Source: SHVO01 sp964576515
Lineage (GTDB): Bacteria; Pseudomonadota; Alphaproteobacteria; Rhodospirillales; Rhodospirillaceae
NCBI GenBank assembly: GCA_964576515.1
Contig: CAZNUW010000001.1
Span: 434,001 to 498,000, forward strand
DNA: 64,000 bases
Direction of reading: 5' to 3'
Part shown: positions 1 to 8,282 of the stretch, piece by piece
Position numbering within the stretch: position 1 is the first letter of the stretch
Layout of the letters: every line of letters begins with the position of its first letter
Notes under the pieces: model-generated
Seen by the model: the letters and a program-made list of their open reading frames with translations, nothing else
What the model was told of the DNA's origin: nothing
Databases searched by the model: none
Made by a program: the position numbers and the translations under genes

Positions 1-293
1 TTCGCGATCGGCCCGTTCGGATCAAGCGGATCGTCGCCCTCGCCCTCACGTTCCTTCCAGCTCCAGCCGAGATACAGCAACACCGCCTGCCGCACTTCCG
101 AGGGCACGGTCTCGGGATCCCACTCCGTGGGCGAGCCGGCGATGTCCACTTCCAGATAGTCCGCGATGGCGCCTTCGGCGTCGGCCACCTTCTGCTCCAG
201 GTCGGCCAGCTTCGGATCTTCGGGGCTGCCCGCGACGTCGATATCCTCACGCAGATGATCGACCGCCTGCTGCAGGGTGATCAGGCGGCTCAT
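1..293 (-). CDS. Phage head-tail connector protein (partial, C-terminus outside window)
   Basis: My own minus-strand translation from the ATG at 293 gives about 97 residues before the window edge, starting MSRLITLQQAVDHL and including EVRQAVLLYLGWSWKE. Short acidic proteins with an alpha-helical start, a DYLEVD-like stretch and a VxQAVLLYLG helix are typical of gp6-like head-tail connectors of HK97-type phages, which sit between portal and tail. The start overlaps the stop of the collagen-like gene as ATGA, so translation is probably coupled. Its position downstream of portal fits the role. The family call is from remembered family features, not a search. Confidence 0.7.
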   Translation of the reverse strand, partial: MSRLITLQQAVDHLREDIDVAGSPEDPKLADLEQKVADAEGAIADYLEVDIAGSPTEWDPETVPSEVRQAVLLYLGWSWKEREGEGDDPLDPNGPIA

Positions 294-1478
294 GACCCGC
301 GCACGGCGTGCGCGTCCTTTCCATCGCGCCCGCGTTTGACGGCCAACTGCCAATCCTCGCTTTTGCCGGGCGCGGTCTCCGTATCGGCTTTCGCGATCCA
401 GATCGAACCGCCGAACGTCACGGCGTTCCCGTCCTTATAGAAGGTGCCGGGCGCATACACGCCCTTGTATTCAAGGCTCCGGCCCGGCTCGCCCTTGATG
501 GTGGGTATGGCGGCGACCGCGAGTTTGACTTCCTCGCGCACCAGGCTGATCGCCTTGCCGAGATCGGCGTCGCGTCCATCCTGACCGTCGACACCGTCAC
601 GCCCCGCAACGCCGGGCGCGCCGTCCTTGCCGTCGATCCCGTCACGCCCCGCAACGCCAGGCGCGCCGTCCTTGCCGTCGATCCCATCGCGACCCGCGGC
701 GCCAGGCGCGCCGTCCTTGCCGTCGATCCCGTCGCGACCCGCGGCGCCAGGCGCGCCGTCCTTGCCGTCGATCCCGTCGCGACCCGNNNNNNNNNNNNNN
801 NNNNNNNNNNNNNNNNNNNNNNNNNNNNNNNNNNNNNNNNNNNNNNNNNNNNNNNNNNNNNNNNNNNNNNNNNNNNNNNNNNNNNNCGCCGTCCTTGCCG
901 TCGATCCCGTCGCGACCCGCGGCGCCAGGCGCGCCGTCCTTACCGTCGATCCCGTCACGGCCCGCAACGCCAGGCGCGCCGTCCTTACCGTCGATCCCGT
1001 CACGGCCCGCAACGCCAGGCGCGCCGTCCTTACCGTCGATCCCGTCACGGCCCGCGGCGCCAGGCGCGCCATCCTTGCCGTCGATCCCGTCGCGACCCGC
1101 GGCGCCAGGCGCGCCGTCCTTGCCGTCGATCCCATCGCGACCCGCAACCCCAGGAGCGCCGTCCTTGCCGTCGATCCCGTCGCGACCCGCAACGCCGTCG
1201 GCGCCACGCGCGCGGCCCGCGTCGAGGATCGTGCCGTCGCTGCGGGCCAACACGAGAGAACCGGCCTCGTTAATGATCGCCGAGACGATCGAGACGCCAT
1301 CTTTGGCCGCTCCGGGCGCAGGACGGGCTTCCAGCTCCTTCACGCGCGCCGTCAGGGCGTCATTGTCGGAAGCCAGCTTCCGCATGTGCGCCACCAGAGC
1401 ATCGCCCTCGGCCTTCACGAGATCGCGGACAACAGGCGCCAGGCCCAGCGCCAGCGCATCGAGATCCTTGCGGTTCAT
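290..1478 (-). CDS. Collagen-like repeat phage structural protein (interrupted by assembly gap)
   Basis: The N-terminus (about 60 residues, starting MNRKDLDALALG) looks alpha-helical with a short coiled coil ending in RVKELEARP. Then comes a run of Gly-X-Y triplets built from a 15-residue unit (GRDGIDGKDGAPGAA or GVA): seven units before and five after the 100-N gap. The C-terminal part of about 80 residues contains SLEYKGVYAPGTFYKDG and a Trp-rich stretch, like the small binding modules found at ends of phage fibre or decoration proteins. Before and after the gap the open frame differs, which the gap length explains. The start overlaps the portal stop by ATGA. Likely a virion surface fibre or decoration protein; exact role unknown. 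Confidence 0.75.
298..314. repeat. Prophage palindrome, copy 1 (GCGCACGGCGTGCGC core)
   Basis: A 17-bp perfect palindrome around a central G, lying 6 bp before the stop of the collagen-like gene, where it encodes Asp-Ala-His-Ala-Val-Arg. It is one of seven copies in the prophage. Confidence 0.85.
571..1195 (-). repeat. 45-bp coding tandem repeat (collagen triplets)
   Basis: A 45-bp unit encoding GRDGIDGKDGAPGAA or its GVA variant is repeated at least twelve times and continues across the unsequenced gap. Units differ mainly at third positions and at the Ala/Val site, so the array grows by unequal exchange while keeping the Gly-X-Y register. This is a protein-coding repeat, not a CRISPR array: there are no unique spacers. 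Confidence 0.95.
787..886. other. 100-N assembly gap inside the repeat array
   Basis: Exactly 100 N lie between two copies of the repeat, a standard placeholder length. Comparing the flanks with a complete unit shows that 12 bases are needed to join them within one unit, so the true missing length should be 12 + 45n. Any such length restores one open frame across the gap, whereas 100 does not. Confidence 0.9.
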
Positions 1479-2857
1479 GCCATGGGTCCGGTCAGCAAGA
1501 GAGGTGAACGCGCGGGCATCAGCGCGGCGCGGAAACGTTTTTCCGATTCCGCTTGCATATCGTCGGCATCGATGTCGTCGGTCGGCGGCGGCGCCGGCAG
1601 TACGGGCTCTTCGCCCTTGAACGGATCGTCCTTCGCATCGCGCTTTTGTAGCGCGGCGAGGCTGAAGTTCTGCTGCTGCAGGTAGGGCGTATCGCCGCCG
1701 GCCACCGGCTTGCGTCCAAACTGGGCGCGGCCTTCGTTCGGAGCAAGCACACCGGCCTTGATGCCCTTATCGACCACGTCCATCTGCGTGACGCTGTCCA
1801 TGCGCAGGAGCCCGTCGAGATCGAACTCCACACCCAGGTGCGGAGCGAGGCCCAACGCCTCGTCGAGGCAAACTTCGGCGGCCTCGAGATGCGCCTGCAG
1901 GCACTGCGAATAGTATTCCACATTCAGCGCCTGGACGTTGTTGTAACTCGGCAACGCGCCGACGCCGACCTTGTACGGCGGAACGTGGAACGCCGAGCAC
2001 ACGATTTCGGCGGAGAGTTTCAGTTGCTCGATCATCTGGGATTCTGCGGCCGTCAGCGTCATCTTCTCGAACTTGAGGCCGTCGCCGAGCACCGCGATCT
2101 TCCCGCGATTTTCACCGCCGTAGTTCGTCTGCCAGGATTCCTTCAGGCGTGACGCGGTTTCGGAGCCGATGGAACCCGGCGCCGTCAGGATGCCACTGGG
2201 GATCGCCAGATTGGCGAACAGGCGCGCCGAGTTGTTCTGGATGTTCTGGGCCTGCATCGCCGCGAGGCCGCACGCCATGATCGGGGAAATACCGATCAGC
2301 GGGTGGAAGATGCAGTTGAACCGGTCGTGGATGATCTCGCTCGCCGGGGCGATCACCGCGTCCGCGGCGACGCCGCTCAAGGAATCGCTTTCGATCCGGT
2401 AGAAGACGCTGCCGTCGTCGGAGACAAGCGGCGTGACGCGGTTCGGATCGAGCACATATTTCGCGATGACGACGTTGCGATCGTCGCGCTGCTTCAAAAT
2501 ATAGACATTGCCGCGCGATAACTTCGACAGGAAATAGCTTTCCCAGTATTGAACGCGCGTCTGGTAATGGTTCGGCTTGCGGAGCACCGGAGAGTAGGCG
2601 GAATTGTCCGCCTCGACCCAAACCCCTTTTTCCAATTGGATCAGTTTTACCCGCAGCTTCGCGCAGTCGGACGCGATCAGCGTCTGGCACGCGAACACCG
2701 CGTGGTTCGACATCACGGAATCGAAATCCACGGTCACGTTCTGCTGGAACGCACCCGCGAAGGTCTCGCGCATGATGGTCATCCACCCGCGATCCTCCGC
2801 GGGACGAAGACCGCCTTTCGGCTTGGCCTTGGTGATGTCGAAGCCGAACAGGCGCAT
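1475..2857 (-). CDS. HK97-family phage portal protein
   Basis: The 460-residue protein has the size and layout of HK97-type portals, which form the dodecameric ring at one capsid vertex for DNA passage. Visible family-like parts are the early stretch with VMSNHAVFACQTLIA, the PNHYQTRVQYWESYFLSKL region followed by GNVYILKQRD, and a middle part with SAFHVPPYKVG. The C-terminal 50 residues are acidic and Pro-rich, as in many portals. It starts 3 bp after the preceding small gene and overlaps the collagen-like gene by 4 bp. Here portal follows the capsid gene, whereas in most HK97-like phages it precedes it. Confidence 0.9.
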   Translation of the reverse strand: MRLFGFDITKAKPKGGLRPAEDRGWMTIMRETFAGAFQQNVTVDFDSVMSNHAVFACQTLIASDCAKLRVKLIQLEKGVWVEADNSAYSPVLRKPNHYQTRVQYWESYFLSKLSRGNVYILKQRDDRNVVIAKYVLDPNRVTPLVSDDGSVFYRIESDSLSGVAADAVIAPASEIIHDRFNCIFHPLIGISPIMACGLAAMQAQNIQNNSARLFANLAIPSGILTAPGSIGSETASRLKESWQTNYGGENRGKIAVLGDGLKFEKMTLTAAESQMIEQLKLSAEIVCSAFHVPPYKVGVGALPSYNNVQALNVEYYSQCLQAHLEAAEVCLDEALGLAPHLGVEFDLDGLLRMDSVTQMDVVDKGIKAGVLAPNEGRAQFGRKPVAGGDTPYLQQQNFSLAALQKRDAKDDPFKGEEPVLPAPPPTDDIDADDMQAESEKRFRAALMPARSPLLLTGPMA

Positions 2858-2860
2858 GGG

Positions 2861-3193
2861 TTACTCTGCCGCACCGGCCTTGAGGTCGGCGATCTTGGCG
2901 CGCAGCGTCTCGGCGTCCCAGCCGTGAAACGCGCGCTTGCCTGCCGCCTGGAAATATTCCTCGCGCAACGCAGCTAAACCGTCGGAGGGCGGCGCATCGT
3001 CGAGCAGCGTCGCCTGTGGCGCGGCGGCGGGCGCGGCGGCGGGCCCTTCAGCCGTCACCGGGGCGCGGTCGAACGCCGCGCGCCGCAACAAACGCAGCAA
3101 ACGCGCATCCTTGTTCGAGGCGACGAAGGACGCACCCTTCTTGAGGGTGCGGCCCTTGTAGGGAAACCGGCGCAGCGCCTTCAGTCGGATCAT
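2861..3193 (-). CDS. Small phage protein between capsid and portal
   Basis: 110 residues. The basic N-terminus (MIRLKALRRFPYKGRTLKKG) resembles the start of small phage proteins that begin with a beta-strand-rich basic module. An Ala/Pro linker follows, then a C-terminal helical piece with LREEYFQAAGKRAFHGWDAE reminiscent of the short HeH/LEM-like helix-turn-helix at the end of several phage head proteins. Function unknown. It lies just past a terminator hairpin that follows the capsid gene and is 3 bp from portal. Confidence 0.65.
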   Translation of the reverse strand: MIRLKALRRFPYKGRTLKKGASFVASNKDARLLRLLRRAAFDRAPVTAEGPAAAPAAAPQATLLDDAPPSDGLAALREEYFQAAGKRAFHGWDAETLRAKIADLKAGAAE

Positions 3194-3210
3194 GGAACCT
3201 CGCAGTGAAA

Positions 3211-3236
3211 AGGGAGCCCGAGCGATCGGGCTCCCT
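3211..3236 (-). terminator. Intrinsic terminator after the capsid gene
   Basis: A perfect 10-bp stem (AGGGAGCCCG / CGGGCTCCCT) with a 6-nt loop, followed on the minus strand by TTTTCAC. It lies 25 bp past the stop of the protease-capsid gene. It is probably a partial terminator that lowers portal expression relative to capsid. Confidence 0.75.
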
Positions 3237-3260
3237 CGTCTTCCAGGGGATAACGACAGC

Positions 3261-5189
3261 CTAGGCGGGCGAGCCGCCGTGGCTGTATTCCGCGTCGCCC
3301 ACGAACTGGACGCAGCCGGCGCGGCGCTTCGCGAAGTTAATCCGGCGGACGACCTTGATCGCCGTCGACTCGTTTTGGAACATGTTGACCATGTCCTCGG
3401 ACTGGGCGGCCGGCGTGAGCGCGTCGCCGGTGGGAACCGAGTTCATCTCGATCGTCGCTTCGCGCGAGATCGAGACTTCCACGCCCGTATCGCCGATCTT
3501 GTAGATGTCGCTCGGCTTCAGGAGGATCAGGTCGCCCGCGCCGACGTTGTCGCCGGTGACCACCTGATCGCCTTCGAGCATCCCGCCCTGGGCCGTCAGT
3601 TCCGGGAATTCGCGGTTGCCCAGCGCGTTGCGCATCAGGCTGATCGACTTCGCGAGCGACGGCGTCGTCACGAAATAGAGGCCGGATGCGTTCTTGGCGG
3701 CGATGAACGGCGCGTAGAGCTGGCGGATGTCGCCCAGAAGGCCGTCCGTGCCGTCGCCCGACGATGTCATAGCGGACACGCCGTTGAGCATGCCGGCAGG
3801 AGACACGCCGTTGCTCGCCGCCGTGTTCGACAGGAACGTGCCGTCGATCCGCTGCGCCGACGCATCGGCCAGCGTCTCGCGCACCAGCATTTCGGCGCTC
3901 GGCGAGGAATCGCGCAGCAGTTCATTGGTGATCACGGCCAGCGCCGCGACCTTCAGCGGCGTCAGATTGACGCTGGAGAAATCCGCATTGCCGGCCGGGA
4001 TGGCCTTGCCTTCGCCGACCCAGTAACCCGTGGCTGTGCCGTCCTGCCCTTTGATCTGGACGTTCGCGGGAACCTCGCGCAGCGGCAGCTTGTCGAAGAC
4101 CGTTTTCGAGCGCAGGTATTCGATGAAGTCGCCCGTGAAGCGGGTGTTGGCCGTCACCAGCTCCGCGCCCCACGCGCCCGAGACGGCGCCGCCGGCGGCC
4201 ACTTCGTTCGCCTTGATGAGTTGAACGAGCTGCGGGTTCGACTTGCCCCAGCGATATTCGGCGATCGCCGACCCCGGAACGCCTTCCAGGTGACCCAAGG
4301 CCTTCGCGATGACCATGCGCACGAAGGACTGACCCTTGAACTTATCTTCCGGATCGCTCTTCGCGACGATGATGGTGGGGCCGGTCGTGCGGCCGGGGAT
4401 GGCGGACTTGGCGACCGGCTTCGCGGTGCTCTGGGCGGCCTGCAGCGACGTCCAACGGCCGAGGTTTTCGTCGAGTTCGTCGAGTTCGGTCGAGAGTTCG
4501 CCGTATTCCTTCTTCTCGGCTTCGCCGGTGACCCGGCCCTCGTCGTCGAGCAGTTCTTCCATGCGGGCGGCGATCTCGCCCTTGCGGGTCGTGCCCGCGG
4601 TGATGCGTTCAGCAAGCGTTTTCATGTTCCCGTTTCCTTTGTTTTGGGAGTTTGAACGTCCCGGGACGCCGGGAGGGGGGAGTGACGCCTTGCCCCGGCC
4701 GGACGCGGCCAGGTGCGAGGCGTCGATGGATTTGATGGCGGTGATGGTGGCCTCGCTGTTCGCCGGGATCGTCACGGCGCTCAGTTCCAGCCAGACCCAG
4801 CGGATGAACCGCAGGCCGTAGGTGCCTTCGTTGCGCGAGGTTTCCAGCGCGCGGAAGCCGATCGAAAGCCCACGCACCAGGCCCAGCTTGATCGACTGCC
4901 AGGCGTCGTCGAGGCGGTCTTTCAACGCGCCCGGCTCGGCCGTCTTGACCATCTTGATTTCGACCTGGATCCCGTCCTTCGTGACCTTCGCTTTCGTCAC
5001 GTGGCCGATGGGTTGACGGGAATCGTGCTGCCACAGGAACGGCAGCGGCAGCTTAAACTCGCCGCCTTTGGGTTCGACGATATCGTCCATCCCGTCCGGT
5101 GTCGGCGTCGTCGCGATCCCGGTGATGATCCGCTGATCGTCGTCCACGGACTTCAGTTCGATGACGCTGTAGGCGCGTTTCATCGTCAT
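3261..5189 (-). CDS. Fused prohead protease - major capsid protein (HK97 fold)
   Basis: 642 residues. Residues 1-160 match a U35-type prohead protease: WQHD with His55, RGLSIGF at about 107-112, and ELSAVTIPANSEA with Ser137. From Met189 the sequence looks like an HK97-type major capsid protein: a charged coiled-coil scaffold (delta) region at about 190-250, then the capsid fold with TKTVFDKLPLREVPANV-like (here RSKTVFDKLPL) and a C-terminal RRINFAKRRAG. Usually these are two genes. An internal ATG (Met189) with a Shine-Dalgarno-like AAAGGAAAC may give free capsid protein. SD GAGG precedes the first ATG. Confidence 0.9.
   Translation of the reverse strand: MTMKRAYSVIELKSVDDDQRIITGIATTPTPDGMDDIVEPKGGEFKLPLPFLWQHDSRQPIGHVTKAKVTKDGIQVEIKMVKTAEPGALKDRLDDAWQSIKLGLVRGLSIGFRALETSRNEGTYGLRFIRWVWLELSAVTIPANSEATITAIKSIDASHLAASGRGKASLPPPGVPGRSNSQNKGNGNMKTLAERITAGTTRKGEIAARMEELLDDEGRVTGEAEKKEYGELSTELDELDENLGRWTSLQAAQSTAKPVAKSAIPGRTTGPTIIVAKSDPEDKFKGQSFVRMVIAKALGHLEGVPGSAIAEYRWGKSNPQLVQLIKANEVAAGGAVSGAWGAELVTANTRFTGDFIEYLRSKTVFDKLPLREVPANVQIKGQDGTATGYWVGEGKAIPAGNADFSSVNLTPLKVAALAVITNELLRDSSPSAEMLVRETLADASAQRIDGTFLSNTAASNGVSPAGMLNGVSAMTSSGDGTDGLLGDIRQLYAPFIAAKNASGLYFVTTPSLAKSISLMRNALGNREFPELTAQGGMLEGDQVVTGDNVGAGDLILLKPSDIYKIGDTGVEVSISREATIEMNSVPTGDALTPAAQSEDMVNMFQNESTAIKVVRRINFAKRRAGCVQFVGDAEYSHGGSPA
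4623..4641 (-). promoter_or_regulatory. Possible internal ribosome binding site for free capsid protein
   Basis: On the minus strand AAAGGAAACGGGAAC stands directly before the ATG of Met189 (4625-4623), at the junction between protease and capsid parts. AGGA to ATG spacing is 9 nt. It would allow capsid subunits to be made in excess of the fused protease form. Confidence 0.45.
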
Positions 5190-5210
5190 GGCAGACCTCG
5201 AAGGTTGCGC

Positions 5211-5227
5211 CGCGCACGCCGTGCGCG
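5211..5227. repeat. Prophage palindrome, copy 2 (GCGCACGCCGTGCGC core)
   Basis: A 17-bp palindrome filling most of the 40-bp gap between the terminase large subunit stop and the protease-capsid start. Confidence 0.85.
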
Positions 5228-5229
5228 AT

Positions 5230-6930
5230 CTATACGAAAAATATCTGGTATTCCTTGGCGCGCTTCGCCGAGGGATTGCGCGCCATCAGGTGGAAGGCGT
5301 TGAACCCCGCCACCAAGGGATCGATCTTCGCCTTGCCGGCGGTTTGTTTGGTCACCAGCACCGCGTTGCCGCGCGATTCCGTGCGCGCGTTGCCCACGCA
5401 CCAGGCCATCAGCGGTTGGCCGCCGTGCCGGAACGTTTTGTCCTTCAACCGGCGCTCCAGGCCCCACACCGACGACGACAGGCGCCAGCCTTGGAACACC
5501 GCGCAGACCGGGCCTTCATCGGCCTCGGTTTTGATGTTGCGGGTCGCCAGCTCGTCGACAAGATCGGAGATCCCGACCGGGTCAAGCCCGACGCCGGCGC
5601 GCTCCGGCAAAAGATTGCTGACGTAGATGCGCTCGACGATGTCGGCGATCTCCTCGACGTCCTGGCGCGGGTGCTCGCACACGACCAGGTCACCCGCGGC
5701 GCGGAAGTCCTCCAGTTTGCTCGCGATGTCCTTGCGGCGCTCATACACGTCCGGATGCGCCCAGGCCCGGAACCACGCCAGCCAGTCTTGCGTTTGCCGG
5801 TCTCGGCCGACGACGCTCAAGCCCATCAAGTCGTCGAGGCCGCCGCCGTCGATGCCGACCGTGATCACCTCGCAGCGCGCGAGCATGTCGTCGAGGGTCA
5901 GTCCAGGCTCTGCCGCGCCCTGCCAGTAGTCGGCGCCGCGCCAGCGGCTATCGTGCAGTGACAGGCCCGGCTGCACGTTCAGATGCTGACTGGCCCACTG
6001 CTGGGCGTTTTGGGCGCCCTTCGCGCGCTCGGCTTCCCAGTCCGCGACCAGGCCGTCAAGTTGGATCGACCGGCCGAGGTTCGGCATCACTTGCGGCCAC
6101 ATCCGGGAGTCTTCCCAGGGCCGACTCTCGTCTTTCTGCACCGCCTCCGGGAACTCCCATAACAGCGGCAGCATCCGGCTCGACGCGATCTTGCCGTCGC
6201 GCACGCCGCGGGCGTATTCCAGCTCCGTCTTGAACACGCCGGCGGGCGGGTCCGTGCTCATGGTCGAGATGATGAGGAGGAAGCTGTCCGACCGCCGCAC
6301 CAGGGCGCCGCGGATCTGGCGGATGACACTCGCCGCGTAGGGCACCGATCCCAGGATGTGCAGCTCGTCCAGCAGCACGACCAGCGGCTTCGAGCCGGTC
6401 ATCACCGACATGCTGAAGGTTTTGATCTTCAGGCGCGCTTTCGTCTTGCGGTCGACGATCGTCTTCACGTGGTCGCGCACATGGAAGCGCTTTTGGAGAT
6501 ATCCTTCGGGGTCTTCCTCGATCATGCCCTGGACGGCGCGAAACGCCTCGTCCGAGATCTCCTGGGTCGGCGCGACGAACAGAAACTCGCCGCGCGGCAC
6601 TTCGTTCAGCAGCAACAGGTCCAGGAACAACCCGGCGCTGTAGGTCGTCTTCGAGTTCTTCTTGCCGACCAGCGCGAAGATCTCGGGCACATGCCGCACG
6701 CCGGCGTCGTCGAGCGACCCGGTGACGATCCTGACGATGTCCTTGAACCAGTCGCCGCAGGCCTCGCCCAGCGACGGATTGTCCTCGACGTCCGGCAGGC
6801 GCAGTTTCTCGAAGATCGAAAGCCCGCGCGCGGCTTTCGCCGCGTCGAGCGGCAGCGGCGGCATGATCGAGCCGCACACGCGCAGTCGCTCCTCCCAGTC
6901 CGGGCAGGCGAAATTCCAGCTTTCGGTCAT
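5230..6930 (-). CDS. Phage terminase large subunit
   Basis: 566 residues, the DNA-packaging motor. The ATPase half shows a Walker A-like GKKNSKT (about 89-95), an adenine-side FVAPTQEISDEAF and Walker B VVLLDELH (about 184-191, Asp188-Glu189). The nuclease half begins with VGIDGGGLDDLMGL (about 366), the first metal-binding Asp of the RNase H-like fold, and continues with a second acidic site in VVCEHPRQD. This is the layout of HK97-like TerL proteins. It starts 4 bp after terS. Cuts and packages concatemeric DNA into proheads. Confidence 0.93.
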   Translation of the reverse strand: MTESWNFACPDWEERLRVCGSIMPPLPLDAAKAARGLSIFEKLRLPDVEDNPSLGEACGDWFKDIVRIVTGSLDDAGVRHVPEIFALVGKKNSKTTYSAGLFLDLLLLNEVPRGEFLFVAPTQEISDEAFRAVQGMIEEDPEGYLQKRFHVRDHVKTIVDRKTKARLKIKTFSMSVMTGSKPLVVLLDELHILGSVPYAASVIRQIRGALVRRSDSFLLIISTMSTDPPAGVFKTELEYARGVRDGKIASSRMLPLLWEFPEAVQKDESRPWEDSRMWPQVMPNLGRSIQLDGLVADWEAERAKGAQNAQQWASQHLNVQPGLSLHDSRWRGADYWQGAAEPGLTLDDMLARCEVITVGIDGGGLDDLMGLSVVGRDRQTQDWLAWFRAWAHPDVYERRKDIASKLEDFRAAGDLVVCEHPRQDVEEIADIVERIYVSNLLPERAGVGLDPVGISDLVDELATRNIKTEADEGPVCAVFQGWRLSSSVWGLERRLKDKTFRHGGQPLMAWCVGNARTESRGNAVLVTKQTAGKAKIDPLVAGFNAFHLMARNPSAKRAKEYQIFFV

Positions 6931-6934
6931 CGGG

Positions 6935-7387
6935 CTAATTCAGCAGTTGATTCCAGCCGGTGTCTTCGTGCCCGGTCAGCGCGTCATTCTGCGCCTGTTC
7001 CTTCTTGCCCAGCTTCTTTGCAGGCGCCGGCGGCTCCGGCTGACGCTGGGTCGGAACGTCCAACGCTTCGACCTCGACGATCCGGTTCAGTTCCTTGATC
7101 GCCGCGACGTTGCCGTCGTCGGCCGCCTTCTCAAGCCGGGCGATGTTCTTCGCCTTCATCTCGGCCAGCGCGGCGCGCCGGGCCTTCTTGATGTCCGGCA
7201 AATAATGTTTGCGCAAAGTCGGGCGCGAGATGCCGAGTTCGACGGCGATCTGATCCGTCGTCCAGCCCGCCAACACCAACTGCCTGACGCGACTCACGTT
7301 TTCAGCCGTGGGCACATGCTCGTTGCGGCCAACCTCTCCCAGGTTGCGCGGCAGCGGCTGCCCGAAAAGATCAAAATCGCGTTTCAC
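6935..7387 (-). CDS. Phage terminase small subunit
   Basis: 150 residues. A helix-turn-helix is visible at about 38-62 (AGWTTDQIAVELGISRPTLRKHY), followed by a long helical segment rich in Ala, Lys and Glu, and a Pro-rich tail. Position directly before TerL and the HTH plus coiled-coil layout are typical for the DNA-recognition subunit of the packaging complex. It would bind the phage pac or cos site. Confidence 0.8.
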   Translation of the reverse strand: MKRDFDLFGQPLPRNLGEVGRNEHVPTAENVSRVRQLVLAGWTTDQIAVELGISRPTLRKHYLPDIKKARRAALAEMKAKNIARLEKAADDGNVAAIKELNRIVEVEALDVPTQRQPEPPAPAKKLGKKEQAQNDALTGHEDTGWNQLLN

Positions 7388-7485
7388 GGCAATTAACGAC
7401 CGCCCTTGAAAATTCAGCCCGCCTCAAAAAAAACCCGCGCATGTGGTCACATGCGGTCTTGCTGGGTGCCACAATTTGTATTTTT

Positions 7486-7824
7486 TCATCCCCCCCCACC
7501 CTTTTCATTCGGGGCGGGGGTGCCCTGCAGGCGGGCGCGACGGGTCTGCGCGGTCTTTCGGTTGTGACAGGGGACGCAGCGGAGCCGCACGTTGTTCTTA
7601 TCCAGCGGCGCGCCGCCATCCTTGAGTTCACGGACGTGATCACCGATGAGCACAACACCGGTCGCGGGGCAGTCCTCGCATTTTGCGCCACGTTCGCGCT
7701 TCACCTCGGCGACGAGACCGATCCATTCCGGCGAGCGGTAGAAAGGATCGACTGCCTTCGGCGGCGCCGTGAGCCGGGGGGGTACCCCCCCTAAACGTGA
7801 CCGGGGGACTGATAACCGTCCCAT
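7486..7824 (-). CDS. HNH endonuclease
   Basis: 112 residues with a small HNH fold: a zinc-binding pair Cys49/Cys52, Asp62-His63 (GDHV, the catalytic H), Asn78 and the second zinc pair Cys83/Cys86 followed by HNRKT. HNH proteins next to terS/terL in HK97-type phages assist cos cleavage and packaging, so that is the likely job. The first 25 residues are low complexity; the start could lie a little downstream. The 5' part contains the palindrome GGGGGGTACCCCCC. Confidence 0.85.
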   Translation of the reverse strand: MGRLSVPRSRLGGVPPRLTAPPKAVDPFYRSPEWIGLVAEVKRERGAKCEDCPATGVVLIGDHVRELKDGGAPLDKNNVRLRCVPCHNRKTAQTRRARLQGTPAPNEKGGGG

Positions 7825-7866
7825 GTTCGCTTCAGCCTTTCAGCGTCCTCGGGCTAGACTGCGGGA

Positions 7867-8151
7867 ATGAACGATCCCGTCACCGCCAGCGACCGGTATG
7901 GCTTGATCTCCCTCGCCATCGGTGTGGCCATTGGGATCGACATCACCCTGATCTTCCCCGACTGGCCGACGTGGGTTGCCGTTGTCGGCGGCGTTCTGGC
8001 ATCTGGCATTGTGTTCAACACGCTCATCCGGCAGGAAGCCGCAACACGCCACGCCGATGGCACCGCGCCCACACACCGCACCATGGGCGGATCGTTGGCC
8101 TGGGCTGCGATGTGGTTCCTGATCCTTACCGTGCCCATCCTGGCCGCGTGA
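7867..8151 (+). CDS. Small membrane protein, possible moron gene
   Basis: 94 residues with three probable transmembrane segments (about 10-28, 33-52, 74-93) and a polar loop between the second and third. GCGGGA precedes the ATG. It is the only plus-strand gene inside the leftward transcription unit and is bounded by a palindrome at its 3' end and an oppositely oriented terminator. That arrangement is typical of independently expressed prophage cargo (morons), some of which block superinfection. No family recognised; function is inference only. Confidence 0.6.
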   Translation: MNDPVTASDRYGLISLAIGVAIGIDITLIFPDWPTWVAVVGGVLASGIVFNTLIRQEAATRHADGTAPTHRTMGGSLAWAAMWFLILTVPILAA

Positions 8152-8168
8152 CGCGCACGCCGTGCGCG
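8152..8168. repeat. Prophage palindrome, copy 3
   Basis: A 17-bp perfect palindrome that begins directly after the TGA of the small membrane protein gene. As RNA it could fold into a 7-bp stem with a 3-nt loop. Confidence 0.85.
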
Positions 8169-8175
8169 AAAGCCC

Positions 8176-8212
8176 AAAAACAAAACCCTCGCGCAGCGGG
8201 GCTGTGCGAGGG
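8176..8212 (-). terminator. Intrinsic terminator for the 8283-8900 gene
   Basis: On the minus strand a stem CCCTCGC/GCGAGGG (8186-8212) extended by a CAGC/GCTG inner stem is followed by TTTTGTTTTT. It lies about 70 bp past the stop of the upstream gene. Confidence 0.8.
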
Positions 8213-8282
8213 TGGACGCGGTTGTTCGAGCGTGACGGAATATATACCCGAAAGTTCCGTACTATGGGAAGCGGGTATTTCG

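Noticed and set aside
571..1195. Regular repeats that could suggest a CRISPR array
   Set aside because: Units are 45 bp with no variable spacers and keep one Gly-X-Y reading frame, so they are coding repeats.
3192..4655. 487-codon open frame on the plus strand
   Set aside because: It is antisense to the capsid gene, has Arg/Ala/Asp-skewed composition and no ribosome site; it exists because of high GC.
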